Assembly (NCBI GenBank): GCA_018650465.1
Contig: JABIFY010000005.1
Coordinates: 1 to 49,604, forward strand
DNA: 49,604 bases
Origin: Alphaproteobacteria bacterium
GTDB lineage: Bacteria > Pseudomonadota > Alphaproteobacteria > UBA2966
Reading direction: 5' to 3'
This document shows positions 1 through 9,200 of this stretch, piece after piece. Each line of letters opens with the position of its first letter. Positions within the stretch are counted from its first letter, which is position 1. The notes below the pieces were generated by a model. That model was not told the origin of the DNA. It ran no database searches and saw only the letters and a list, made by a program, of their open reading frames with translations. Made by a program: the position numbers and the translations under genes.

Positions 1-551
1 TGATTGGCCCGGCAGGCCGATATGGCTTCGTTGATCATAGGTGTAAAGAAGCCCCGCGGCAAATCCAGCGCCAGGGCAAACAGCCGCATCAAGCGCTGTG
101 CCAGGGCGTCCATTTCCCGCACATAAGCTTTGAAGGCCGGACGCAGTCCTGAAGGATTTTCCGGCCACAGGTTGGGGGCATAGACAAAACCCGCCTCCTC
201 ATCATCCAGCTGGCGATCGGGAACCTTCAAAGGACCTGCTGCAAATCCTTCTTTCAGGTCGGGTGGGCTGTCTTCTCCTAATGATTTGGTCAGTGTTTCG
301 CTGGTCAGCGGAGCATAACCGTAGGGATAGCCAGGATGAGGCAGGGCAATTTTCATGCGCTCAGCCAAAGGCAGGTCAAAAAAGGCCAGACTTTGCTGCC
401 AGCAGTCCTGAATAATATTTTCCGGGATACCATGATTGCGGATCACCAGAAACCCGATGTCGCAGCAGGCTTGATCAATGATCTGCGCGATATCCTGATC
501 AGCCTTGGCGTGATCACGACCGCCAAGGTCGATTACCGGAATGTCTGCCAC
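1..551 (-). CDS. 2OG-Fe(II) oxygenase, isopenicillin N synthase-like (3' part outside window)
   Basis: Partial gene running off the left edge; 183 complete codons are visible. The protein opens MADIPVIDLGG and continues as a DIOX_N-type N-terminal domain (IGFLVIRNHGIP at about residues 32-43), typical of soluble non-haem iron, 2-oxoglutarate-dependent oxygenases. The catalytic HxD...H triad lies beyond the edge; the last residues seen are CRAN followed by the bases CA, a place where relatives often read RxNHYP. The GTG start was chosen because it gives the conserved opening and has GAAGGG about 10 nt upstream; an in-frame TAG lies 18 codons upstream and there is no ATG between. The gene is preceded by a minus-strand terminator-like hairpin. 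The substrate cannot be inferred. Confidence 0.85.
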   Translation of the reverse strand, partial: MADIPVIDLGGRDHAKADQDIAQIIDQACCDIGFLVIRNHGIPENIIQDCWQQSLAFFDLPLAERMKIALPHPGYPYGYAPLTSETLTKSLGEDSPPDLKEGFAAGPLKVPDRQLDDEEAGFVYAPNLWPENPSGLRPAFKAYVREMDALAQRLMRLFALALDLPRGFFTPMINEAISACRAN

Positions 552-607
552 GTCGGCTGGCCCTTCTCTGGAAACAGCATGTGGGGAAGAAACAGCAATC
601 CCCTAAA

Positions 608-700
608 CGAAAACAAGGCCCCGAAGGACCTTGTTTTTGCGCCCCTGAGAAGCGCGCCTCCCCGATATCTTCCTGGCTAAGCCTTTCAGCCTCGCAATTT
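608..700 (-). ncRNA. candidate small RNA or attenuated leader
   Basis: This is an inference. A plausible minus-strand promoter (-35 GTAACA at 735-730, 17-nt spacer, -10 TATAAC at 712-707) would start a transcript of roughly 90 nt that ends at the UUCG terminator (611-636). The interval is GC-rich with short self-complementary blocks and no convincing reading frame. It could be a stand-alone sRNA or the attenuated 5' leader of the oxygenase gene. No known RNA family was recognised. Confidence 0.25.
611..636 (-). terminator. UUCG-loop intrinsic terminator or attenuator
   Basis: Read on the minus strand this is a 10-11 bp stem (one G-U pair) closed by a C(UUCG)G tetraloop at 625-622 and followed by UUUUCGUUU. 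The plus-strand version has a CGAA loop and five Ts, so minus is the better orientation. No minus-strand coding gene lies upstream of it, so it ends either a small RNA or the leader of the oxygenase gene that starts at 551. Confidence 0.6.
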
Positions 701-841
701 GATCCGGTTATATTTTTTCTTGAAGCGGATGTTACGCCAAACAATTTATGGCGTCACCCAGAAAGTACGAATTTGGGTAAAATTGTTGCTTTTTTTTGAG
801 TGAAAACGACTTTTTAAGGTTTTACGGCCAAAAATGTTTCC

Positions 842-1279
842 ATGGTAAAGCTTAATCACATCTTTTTCATCCTTGGTTGCTTCCTGATTGTGCTGGCTTC
901 TGTCGCAAATGCGGGGGAAACACGCATTGTCATTACAGACAAGGACTGCAAACGCCTGTTGTTGAAACAAGCCAACATAAGCGCTGATTATGTCCCGGGT
1001 GTTGACGTAAAAGGCAATAAGGTCAAATCAGCGGCCCTGCCTGATCCCAACAGGATCGAGCTGCCCGATGAACTCAGTTTTGATATCAGCCCGAAGATCT
1101 ATCAGATGTTGGGGACCACGCCGCCAACGGGACTGGAAGATACAGCCGTCACAGTCGGCACAGTGACGGTCAAGAAGGGTGGTGGCGTTTTCTTTAACGG
1201 TAAACAACTGAACCACCGCACCCGTAACGAACTCAAGCGTTATTGCAAAAAGAAAAACAAAAAAGCCGCCAAAAAATAA
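842..1279 (+). CDS. secreted hypothetical protein, lysine-rich tail
   Basis: 145 aa. It begins with a cleavable signal peptide (hydrophobic ILGCFLIVLASVANA, likely cleaved after ANA near residue 24), so it should reach the periplasm. The mature part has YVPGVDVKGNKV around residues 50-61, followed by a segment resembling small alphaproteobacterial periplasmic proteins of the PGVDVxGxxVAPADL type, which have no known function. Two cysteines (in KDCKRL and KRYCKKK) could form a disulfide. The C-terminus is very basic (KKKNKKAAKK). It stands alone upstream of proS, with 117 nt between them. The start is the only suitable ATG; the Shine-Dalgarno match is weak. Confidence 0.7.
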   Translation: MVKLNHIFFILGCFLIVLASVANAGETRIVITDKDCKRLLLKQANISADYVPGVDVKGNKVKSAALPDPNRIELPDELSFDISPKIYQMLGTTPPTGLEDTAVTVGTVTVKKGGGVFFNGKQLNHRTRNELKRYCKKKNKKAAKK

Positions 1280-1396
1280 ATCAGGCCAACGGCCCGGATA
1301 TCTTGCTCCCACAGGGGGCATTGCCTATGGTGCGGCGAAGCGACCTGCTGGAATTTATGGCAGGTCACATCCCTGTTTAGATTTCCGGAGCCTGTA

Positions 1397-2716
1397 ATGC
1401 GTCTTTCGCAGTTTTTTATGCCCACCCTCAAGGAAACACCGTCCGAGGCACAGATCGCCTCGCATCGTTTGATGCTGCGCGCCGGTATGATCCGCCAGTC
1501 CAGCGCCGGGATTTATTCCTGGCTGCCCATGGGCCTCAAGGTTCTGAAAAATATCGAAAATATTGTGCGCGAAGAAATGGATGCGGCGGGCTGTAACGAA
1601 GTCCTCATGCCGACGATCCAGCCCGCTGATCTGTGGCGTGAATCCGGTCGTTATGACGACTATGGCAAGGAAATGCTGCGCATCCAGGATCGCCACGGTC
1701 GAGACATGCTGTACGGTCCCACGAACGAAGAACAGATCACCGAAATCTTCCGGGCCAGCGTGCGTAGTTATCGAGACCTGCCCAGCAATCTTTATCACAT
1801 CCAGTGGAAGTTTCGTGACGAAGTTCGGCCCCGGTTTGGCATCATGCGCGGGCGGGAATTCCTGATGAAGGACGCTTACAGTTTCGACATCGATCACGAG
1901 AGTTCCAAACGTGCTTATAACAAGATGTTTGTCTCTTACCTGCGCACCTACGATCGCATGGGCCTGAAGGCTATCCCCATGAAAGCGAATACAGGTCCAA
2001 TCGGCGGCGACCTCAGTCACGAATTTATTCTCCTGGCGGAAACGGGCGAATCAGAAGTTTATTGCCACGGCGATTACCTCGAATTTGACGTGCCACCTGA
2101 GGGCATCGATTATGACGGTGACATGCAGGCCATTGTCGACAAGTGGACGTCTCTCTATGCCGTGACAGACGAAAAATATGTTGCTGATGAATTTGAAGCT
2201 GCGGTGCCAGAAGAAAAACGTTTGCATACCCGCGGCATCGAAGTCGGTCATATCTTCCACTTCGGCACAAAATATTCCGAGGCCATGGGCGCGACCGTGC
2301 TGGACAAAGAAGGCAACGCCACCCATCTGCAAATGGGTTCCTACGGTATCGGTGTTTCGCGTCTGGTGGGTGGCATTATTGAAGCCAGTCATGATGACGA
2401 CGGTATTATCTGGCCGGAAGCTGTGGCCCCGTTCCACATTGGCTTGATCAATCTTCGTCCAGGTGACGAGGCAACCGATGCTGCCTGTGAAAACCTTTAT
2501 GGCAAGCTGCGCAACGCTGGTATTGAGGTGCTCTATGATGACACTGAAGAACGGGCAGGGGGCAAGTTCGCCAAGATGGACCTGATCGGATTACCCTGGC
2601 AGGTTGTTATCGGGCCACGCGGTTTGAAAAACGGCGTGCTGGAAGTCAAGAACCGGGCCAGTGGCATCAAGGAAGAACTTTCACTCGACGCTATTCTCAA
2701 CCGGTTCGTTGGATAG
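1397..2716 (+). CDS. proS: prolyl-tRNA synthetase, short alphaproteobacterial form
   Basis: 439 aa, cytoplasmic class II synthetase that charges tRNA-Pro. Motif 1 is around [16 protein letters not shown], motif 2 around [16 protein letters not shown], and motif 3 around [13 protein letters not shown]. Motifs 2 and 3 are close together and the protein is about 130 residues shorter than E. coli ProRS, so the editing INS domain is absent, as in Caulobacter and relatives. Known biology: such short enzymes depend on free-standing deacylases to clear mischarged tRNA-Pro; a YbaK-family protein is encoded at 45969-46472, though not obviously ProXp-ala. The lolC/E gene follows after 7 nt, as in many alphaproteobacteria. 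Confidence 0.97.
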   Translation: MRLSQFFMPTLKETPSEAQIASHRLMLRAGMIRQSSAGIYSWLPMGLKVLKNIENIVREEMDAAGCNEVLMPTIQPADLWRESGRYDDYGKEMLRIQDRHGRDMLYGPTNEEQITEIFRASVRSYRDLPSNLYHIQWKFRDEVRPRFGIMRGREFLMKDAYSFDIDHESSKRAYNKMFVSYLRTYDRMGLKAIPMKANTGPIGGDLSHEFILLAETGESEVYCHGDYLEFDVPPEGIDYDGDMQAIVDKWTSLYAVTDEKYVADEFEAAVPEEKRLHTRGIEVGHIFHFGTKYSEAMGATVLDKEGNATHLQMGSYGIGVSRLVGGIIEASHDDDGIIWPEAVAPFHIGLINLRPGDEATDAACENLYGKLRNAGIEVLYDDTEERAGGKFAKMDLIGLPWQVVIGPRGLKNGVLEVKNRASGIKEELSLDAILNRFVG

Positions 2717-2723
2717 GACTCAG

Positions 2724-3968
2724 ATGCTTTCCCGCTTTGAATGGATGATCGCCGGTCGGTATCTGCGGCCCCGCAAGGAAGAAGGCTTTATCTCGGTCAT
2801 TGCGGGCTTCTCCCTGCTGGGTATCGCCCTGGGCGTCGCCACCTTGATCGTTGTAATGGCGGTTATGAACGGCTTTCGGGCTGAATTGCTGGGGCGCATC
2901 CTTGGTCTTAATGGTCATGTCATGGTCCAGGGCATCGGCCGCAATATCGAAAATTACGATGGTGTCGCGGAAGCCCTGAAGAAGGCGCCCGGCGTTAAAT
3001 CAGCAACACCCATTGTCGAAGGCCAGGTCATGGCCATGGTCAAGGGCGAAGCCCGTGGTGCCCTGGTGCGTGGTATCAAACCGCAAGACCTGAAAAGCCG
3101 CGAACTTATCTCTTCAAAAATTGTTTCGGGTGAACTGGCGAAATTTGGCGGCAAGGACAAGGCAGTTGTCGGCCATCGCCTGGCCCAGCGTTTAGGCGTC
3201 TTTCCGGGCGAACGCATTACCCTGGTTGCACCGCAAACAAGTGCAGGGCCTTTTGGTGCCGTGCCGCGCATGCGCTCATACGAAATCGCCGCCACCTTTG
3301 AAGTTGGCATGTATGAATATGACTCGACCTTTGTTTATTTGCCGCTGAAAGCCGCCCAGGTATTTTTCAAAACTGGTGACCGGGTCACGGCGATTGAAAC
3401 CTTTGTCACCAATCCAGATAATGTTCCGGCCACCCGCAAGGCGATAAAGGAAAGTCTCAAGCGACCCTATCGTCTTTATGATTGGCAACAGGCCAATTCG
3501 CATTTCTTCAAGGCGCTGCAGGTGGAACGTAATGTGATGTTCCTGATCCTGACCCTGATTATTATTGTGGCTGCCTTCAATATTATCTCCAGCCTGATCA
3601 TGCTGGTGAAGGACAAGGGCAGCGACATTGCGATCCTGCGCACCATGGGGGCGACGCGTGGTTCGGTCATGCGGATCTTTGTGATTTCAGGTGCCAGTGT
3701 CGGGATATTGGGTACAGTGCTGGGCGCAATTCTTGGCATTTCTTTCGCCAGCAATATCGATCTGATCCGTATCTGGCTGGAAGGTCTCACAGGCGCTGAA
3801 CTGTGGGCTGCTGAAATTCGTTTCCTGTCACATTTGCCGGCCCGCATCGAAAGCAGCGAAGTTATTGTCGTTGTCCTGATGGCCCTTGGATTGTCTTTCC
3901 TCGCCACGCTTTACCCTTCTTGGCGTGCCAGCCGCCTCGATCCGGTGGAGGCCCTCAGGTATGAGTGA
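2724..3968 (+). CDS. lolC: lipoprotein-releasing ABC permease, LolC/E (LolF-like) family
   Basis: 414 aa inner-membrane protein that extracts outer-membrane lipoproteins and passes them to LolA. It has one transmembrane segment near residues 25-50, a large periplasmic domain (about 55-270) and three C-terminal segments forming the FtsX-type domain, ending [19 protein letters not shown]. Alphaproteobacteria commonly carry one such permease working as a homodimer with LolD, instead of separate LolC and LolE; only one is present here. ATG 2724 was chosen over longer in-frame options because it starts just after the proS stop and gives the family opening MLSRFEWMIAGRYL. The end overlaps lolD by 8 nt, indicating coupled translation. 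Confidence 0.93.
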   Translation: MLSRFEWMIAGRYLRPRKEEGFISVIAGFSLLGIALGVATLIVVMAVMNGFRAELLGRILGLNGHVMVQGIGRNIENYDGVAEALKKAPGVKSATPIVEGQVMAMVKGEARGALVRGIKPQDLKSRELISSKIVSGELAKFGGKDKAVVGHRLAQRLGVFPGERITLVAPQTSAGPFGAVPRMRSYEIAATFEVGMYEYDSTFVYLPLKAAQVFFKTGDRVTAIETFVTNPDNVPATRKAIKESLKRPYRLYDWQQANSHFFKALQVERNVMFLILTLIIIVAAFNIISSLIMLVKDKGSDIAILRTMGATRGSVMRIFVISGASVGILGTVLGAILGISFASNIDLIRIWLEGLTGAELWAAEIRFLSHLPARIESSEVIVVVLMALGLSFLATLYPSWRASRLDPVEALRYE

Positions 3969-4641
3969 AGCAGCTCTGGTACTGGATGGGATTGAGCGCA
4001 CGTTCAAACAGGGCGGTGCCGATATCCGCGTCCTGAAAGGCGCACAACTCAGTATTCAGCCTGGAGAATTTGTCGCTTTGCTGGGGCCTTCCGGTTCCGG
4101 CAAATCAACATTGTTGCAAATTGCCGGTTTGCTGGAACGGGCCGACGGTGGCGATGTACTTCTTTCGGGGACGTCTTGTAACAAACTCAGTGAACGTAAT
4201 CGCACGGCAACGCGCCGCGACAAACTGGGCTTTGTCTACCAGCACCACCATTTATTGCCGGAATTCACGGCCCTTGAAAATGTCATGATGCCTCAAATGA
4301 TCGCCGGCAAATCCAAAGCCGCAGCGAAACAACGCGCGACCGATTTGCTTGGCCGTTTTGGCCTTGATCATCGCCTCAGCCACCGACCTGCCAAATTGTC
4401 GGGCGGTGAACAACAGCGTGTCTCCATCGCTCGCGCCATCGCCAACCAACCTGCTGTGCTGCTGGCTGACGAACCCACGGGAAATCTCGACACACATACA
4501 GCTGATGATGTCCTGAAAGAATTACTGCAACTGATCCGCAGTCAGAAACTGGCCGCCTTGGTCGCCACCCACAACGCCGACCTGGCAGCCCAAGCCGACA
4601 GGGTTGTTCGTCTCGAAGATGGTGTCCTGGTTTCCGGTTAA
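3961..4641 (+). CDS. lolD: lipoprotein-releasing ABC transporter ATPase LolD
   Basis: 226 aa ATPase that energises lipoprotein release by the permease encoded just upstream. Walker [10 protein letters not shown] is at residues 42-50, the Q-loop around [10 protein letters not shown], signature [15 protein letters not shown], Walker [13 protein letters not shown], and switch His in ATHN. The [11 protein letters not shown] stretch after the Q-loop is typical of the LolD/MacB/FtsE branch. The ATG lies inside the last codons of the permease gene (overlap 8 nt), so the pair is translationally coupled. Confidence 0.96.
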   Translation: MSEAALVLDGIERTFKQGGADIRVLKGAQLSIQPGEFVALLGPSGSGKSTLLQIAGLLERADGGDVLLSGTSCNKLSERNRTATRRDKLGFVYQHHHLLPEFTALENVMMPQMIAGKSKAAAKQRATDLLGRFGLDHRLSHRPAKLSGGEQQRVSIARAIANQPAVLLADEPTGNLDTHTADDVLKELLQLIRSQKLAALVATHNADLAAQADRVVRLEDGVLVSG

Positions 4642-4671
4642 TCTTGTCGTCCTGTATTTGAAGGAAAGAAA

Positions 4672-5538
4672 ATGTCCGAGATCGTATATGTGAATGGAAA
4701 CTACGTTGCCAAGGAAGATGCGGTAATTTCTATATTTGATCGTGGTTTCCTGATGTCGGATGCGGTTTATGAAGTGGCGTCTGTGATCGGTGGCAAGTTG
4801 CTCGATAATGCCTCTCATTTGGCGCGTCTTGATCGATCTCTTGGTGAGTTGTCCATCAAGTGGCCCATGTCAAAAGACGATCTGGTCGGTCACATGGAAG
4901 AACTGGTGACGCGCAACGACCTGGACGAGGGCCTGGTTTATCTCCAGGTTACCCGTGGCGTGGCTCCACGTGATTTTTCCTTGCCCGATGTTGAGCCAAC
5001 CCTGGTCATGTTCACCATGGTCAAGTCCATCCTGACCAGCCCGGCCGCGGAAAAGGGCATCAAGGTCATTACAACAAAAGATATTCGCTGGCAGCGCCGC
5101 GACATCAAAACGACCAGTTTGCTGGCGGCCTCCATGGCGCGGCAAGAAGCCCTCAATGCCGGGGCGGACGACGCCTGGCTTATTGAAGATGGTCACATCA
5201 CCGAAGGCAGTTCCAATAACGCCTTTATTGTCACCACGAATGGCGTGTTGGTCTCACCATCGCTGGCCCAAGGCATGTTGCATGGCATCACCCGTCGCGC
5301 TGTTCTGGGGCTGGCAAAGCAAGAAGGCCTGGAAATTGAAGAACGAACGTTCACCCCGGAAGAGGCCTATCAAGCCGCCGAAGCGTTCTCCACCAGCGCC
5401 TCCAGTATTGTCATGCCCGTCGTGCAAATCGATGATCACATCATGAGCAACGGCGCGCCCGGCCCCATGGCCAACAAACTGCGCAAGCTTTATCTGGATA
5501 TGGCGGTTCAGCAGGGCGGAGTTGCCGACCTGCAATAG
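4672..5538 (+). CDS. dat: D-amino-acid aminotransferase (PLP fold type IV)
   Basis: 288 aa, soluble. It belongs to the class IV PLP transaminases that interconvert D-amino acids and 2-oxo acids, for example supplying D-glutamate or D-alanine for peptidoglycan. Evidence: opening IVYVNGNYVAKEDAVISIFD, phosphate and substrate arginines in the early part, and the PLP lysine K146 in RRDIKTTSLL followed by ARQEALNAGADDAWLIEDG and the TEGSSNNAF signature. The DIK context and D-AAT-like N-terminus favour D-AAT over branched-chain aminotransferase or aminodeoxychorismate lyase. The start has a good GAAGGAAAG Shine-Dalgarno sequence. It follows lolD by 30 nt and may be co-transcribed with it. Confidence 0.88.
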   Translation: MSEIVYVNGNYVAKEDAVISIFDRGFLMSDAVYEVASVIGGKLLDNASHLARLDRSLGELSIKWPMSKDDLVGHMEELVTRNDLDEGLVYLQVTRGVAPRDFSLPDVEPTLVMFTMVKSILTSPAAEKGIKVITTKDIRWQRRDIKTTSLLAASMARQEALNAGADDAWLIEDGHITEGSSNNAFIVTTNGVLVSPSLAQGMLHGITRRAVLGLAKQEGLEIEERTFTPEEAYQAAEAFSTSASSIVMPVVQIDDHIMSNGAPGPMANKLRKLYLDMAVQQGGVADLQ

Positions 5539-5576
5539 GTTTTGCTCAATCCAGAAAGGCCGGGTAATGTGTCGGC

Positions 5577-6089
5577 ATGAACATTCGCATGCTGAAAGCC
5601 ATTCTGATCTTACCGGGCACCGCACTGGTTTGGGTACCGGTCCTTGCCATCTGGTTCAGTCGAAATACGGTGTGGGCGGCAGACTTCACACCTGACGACA
5701 CAGGGCCGTGGCTTATGGCATTGCCGCTTGCCGCTGTCGGTATCTGGCTGATGAGATGGTCAGTGAGTATCTACAGGACAGAGGGCGGCGATGGCACCCC
5801 GGCACCGTGGGACCCGATCTCAAACTTCGTCGCCTCCGGGCCTTACCAATATGTCCGTAATCCCATGTTGATCGGCGTTATCCTGTTTCAGGGGGCAGAA
5901 GCGGCATACCTTCAGTCCTGGCCCGTATTCATCTGGATGCTGGTTTTTATCATTACCAACATGTTTTACTTTCCTCTGTCCGAAGAACCAGGCCTGGAAA
6001 AACGCTTTGGCGAAACCTATGTGCGCTACAAAGAAAATGTACCCCGCTGGATTCCACGCCTGACGCCATGGCAGCCACCTGAGCAATAA
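5577..6089 (+). CDS. isoprenylcysteine carboxyl methyltransferase-family membrane protein
   Basis: 170 aa integral membrane protein with about four to five hydrophobic segments (residues 10-30, 43-60, 100-135). The C-terminal half contains GPYQYVRNPMLIGV and the EEPGLEKRFGETYVRYKENVPRWIPRL block, the SAM-binding signature of the ICMT/phospholipid methyltransferase (PEMT) superfamily. Bacterial members are mostly uncharacterised small-molecule or lipid methyltransferases, so the substrate is unknown. The ATG is 38 nt after the aminotransferase stop, with AGAAAGG about 20 nt upstream. The gene lies between the lol/dat genes and dnaE. Confidence 0.8.
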   Translation: MNIRMLKAILILPGTALVWVPVLAIWFSRNTVWAADFTPDDTGPWLMALPLAAVGIWLMRWSVSIYRTEGGDGTPAPWDPISNFVASGPYQYVRNPMLIGVILFQGAEAAYLQSWPVFIWMLVFIITNMFYFPLSEEPGLEKRFGETYVRYKENVPRWIPRLTPWQPPEQ

Positions 6090-6141
6090 CTTACCCAGCA
6101 TCTGGTGTTCGATTCACACCTTATCCCCAACAAATTGTGTC

Positions 6142-6156
6142 GTTCTTACTCCGTTC
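6142..6156 (+). promoter_or_regulatory. LexA-box-like GTTC-N7-GTTC upstream of dnaE
   Basis: GTTC TTACTCC GTTC is an exact match to the alphaproteobacterial SOS-box core and sits 64 nt before the dnaE start. A weak -35 (TTGTGT at 6135-6140) lies immediately upstream, so the box would fall in the promoter spacer. The core has only 8 specified bases, so one or two chance matches are expected in a window of this size. Confidence 0.35.
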
Positions 6157-6220
6157 TGCTACTTCTGGAATTGCTGCCGTGCGATGATGAAGCGACACGA
6201 TATTAAGGGAAATGCCACAC

Positions 6221-9200
6221 ATGGCGCACGCTGAATTTGTTCATTTAAGAGTCCACACGGCCTATTCCTTGCTTGAAGGTGCCTTGCGCGTGGGAGAGCT
6301 TGTAAAGCTCTGCCAGGATAACGCCATGCCAGCGCTGGCCATGACGGATTCTGGCCATCTGTTCGGTGGAATGGAGTTCGCCGGGACCTGCATGAAAAGC
6401 GGTATTCAGCCGATCATGGGCACGGCTCTGGCAATTCGGCGTGAAGGCGGTAGTAGCGGTGCCTTCGCCGGAAGCGGGCAGGGCGCGCGCAAGCCGGAAC
6501 CTGACCGTCTGGTGCTGCTGGCTGCGAATGATACCGGTTATGACAACATCTCCAAACTTTCCTCAAAAGCCTTTCTCGATACACCGGCCGGAGAAACACC
6601 CCAAGTCTCTATTGCCGACCTTGAAACCCATGCCGAGGGCGTCATTGCCCTGACCGGTGGGGCAGACGGCCCTGTGGGAAGGCAATTGCAAGACGGTCAG
6701 CGCGACGCGGCCTTTGAACTGACCAAACGTCTGGCCGCCATTTATCCAGGGCGCTTGTATATCGAGTTGCAACGCCACGGCCAGCCGGAAGAAACCCGCA
6801 CCGAGCCTGGTTTGCTGGACATTGCCTATGATCTTGATCTGCCTCTGGTCGCCACAAATGAATGCTTTTTTCCGGACGAGAGCACTTATGAAGCCCATGA
6901 CGCCCTGATTTGCGTCTCGGATGGTGCCTATGTGTCTCAGGCAGACCGCCGCCATCTGACGCCGGAACATCGCTTTAAATCCGCGGAAGAGATGAAAGTC
7001 CTGTTCGCGGACTTACCTGAGGCATTCCACAATACTCTCGTCATTGCGCAACGTTGCGCCGCCCGTCCACCTTTGCGGGATCCGATCCTGCCTGGTTACG
7101 AAAGTGCCGAAGGCCGTGACGAAGAGACGGAAATGACGGCTCAGTCTCAGGAAGGGCTTGATCGATGCCTTGAAGCCCATGTTTTCACCGAAGATATGGA
7201 TGCGGCGCAGCGTGTAGAAGCCGCCAAACCCTATCAGGATCGTTTGAAGTTCGAACTGAACGTGATCATCGAGATGGGGTTCCCCGGCTACTTCCTGATC
7301 GTCTCGGACTTTATCAAGTGGGCCAAAGATCATGATATTCCGGTGGGGCCGGGACGTGGTTCGGGTGCGGGCTCGGTTGTGGCCTGGGCGCTTAGCATCA
7401 CCGATCTTGATCCTTTGAGGTTTGGCCTGCTGTTTGAGCGGTTTTTGAACCCGGAACGTGTGTCCATGCCGGATTTTGACATCGATTTTTGCCAGGACCG
7501 CCGCGATGAAGTGATTTCCTACGTCCAGGACAAATACGGCCACGACAAAGTCGCCCAGATTATCACATTCGGTAAGTTGCAGGCCCGTGCTGTGTTGCGG
7601 GACGTGGGCCGGGTGCTGGAGATGCCCTACGGCCAGGTAGACCGTATTTGTAAGATGGTGCCCAACAATCCGGCCAATCCCATGACCCTGGGCGAAGCAA
7701 TCCAGGCTGAAAGTGGTTTGCGCGATGAAAGGGATTCCGATCCGACCGTCGCGCGCCTGTTGCAGGTCGGACAGAAGCTGGAAGGGCTTTATCGCCATGC
7801 CTCCACCCACGCCGCCGGTGTGGTAATCGGCGACCGGCCACTGGATCAACTGGTACCGCTGTATCGTGATCCGAAATCTGATATGCCGGTGACCCAGTTC
7901 AACATGAAATATGTCGAAAGCGCCGGTCTGGTCAAATTTGACTTTTTGGGCCTGAAAACCCTGACCGTGATCGACAAAGCCGTCAAATTGATCCGCCAGC
8001 GCGGGGTTGAACTGGAAATTGATAAATTACCGCTGGATGACGCCAAAACCTATCAAATGCTGTCGCGGGGCGAAACGGTTGGCGTGTTCCAGCTGGAAAG
8101 TTCCGGCATGCGGGACGTGTTGCGTGGCATGCAGCCGGACGTTTTTGAAGATATTATCGCGCTTGTGGCGCTCTATCGTCCCGGTCCCATGGACAATATC
8201 CCGCGCTTTATCGCCACCAAAAAGGGCAAGGAACAGCCGGATTACATGCACGAGATGCTGAAGCCCCTGCTGGAAGAAACCTACGGCGTTATTGTCTATC
8301 AGGAACAGGTCATGCAAATCGCCCAGGTTCTGGCGGGCTACAGCCTCGGCGATGCTGATCTGTTGCGACGGGCCATGGGCAAAAAGATCAAGGCCGAAAT
8401 GGACGCTCAGCGTGCCATTTTTGTTAAAGGGGCGGTCGAAAACGGCGTCGAAAAGAAGCAAGCAAACACCATCTTTGATCTGGTGGACAAGTTTGCCGGT
8501 TACGGTTTTAACAAATCCCACGCCGCCTGTTATGCCCTGGTGGCCTATCAAACGGCCTGGCTCAAAGCCAACTATCCGGTGGAATTCCTCGCCGCTTCCA
8601 TGACGCTCGATTTAACCAATACGGACAAGCTGGGTATCTTCAAGGAAGAGGTTGAACGCCTCGGCATCGAATTGCGCAATCCCGATATCAACAAGTCAGA
8701 AGCCTTTTTCACGGTGGAAGATTTGACGGGTGAAAACGAAGGGGCGGTACGTTACGCCCTGGCTGCGGTCAAGAATGTGGGTCGCGCTGCAATGGATAGT
8801 GTAGTTGAAGAACGTATTGCAAATGGTTCATTTAAAACGATATTTGATTTTGCCGGACGCCTGGAATCTCGAGCCGTAAACAAGCGCCAATTGGAAAATC
8901 TCGCTCGTGCCGGTGCCTTCGATAATCTGGAAAAGAACCGTCACCGGGTGCATCAGTCCGCCGAAATCCTGGTACGCCACGCCAGTTCCGCGGCAGAAGA
9001 TCGGGCCAGCGGCCAGGAAAGTCTGTTTGGTGGAGCATCGGCTGGCATCGATGAGCCTGAACTGCCGACGGTTGCAGATTGGTCCTCAATGGAGCGTCTG
9101 AACAACGAGCGGGACGCTTTGGGATTTTATCTCTCGGCCCACCCGCTGGATATGTATGAACGTGATTTGAAACGCTTGGGCGCCAAAACCTGGGGCGAAG

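Noticed and set aside
1355-2020. Long minus-strand reading frame inside proS
   Set aside because: Antisense shadow of a conserved gene; no family resemblance and no ribosome site.
6109-6125. GGTGT...ACACC inverted repeat before dnaE as a terminator
   Set aside because: Only a 5-bp stem and no T-run; too weak to call.
7013-7849. 278-codon minus-strand frame inside dnaE
   Set aside because: Shadow of the dnaE coding frame; no recognisable protein.
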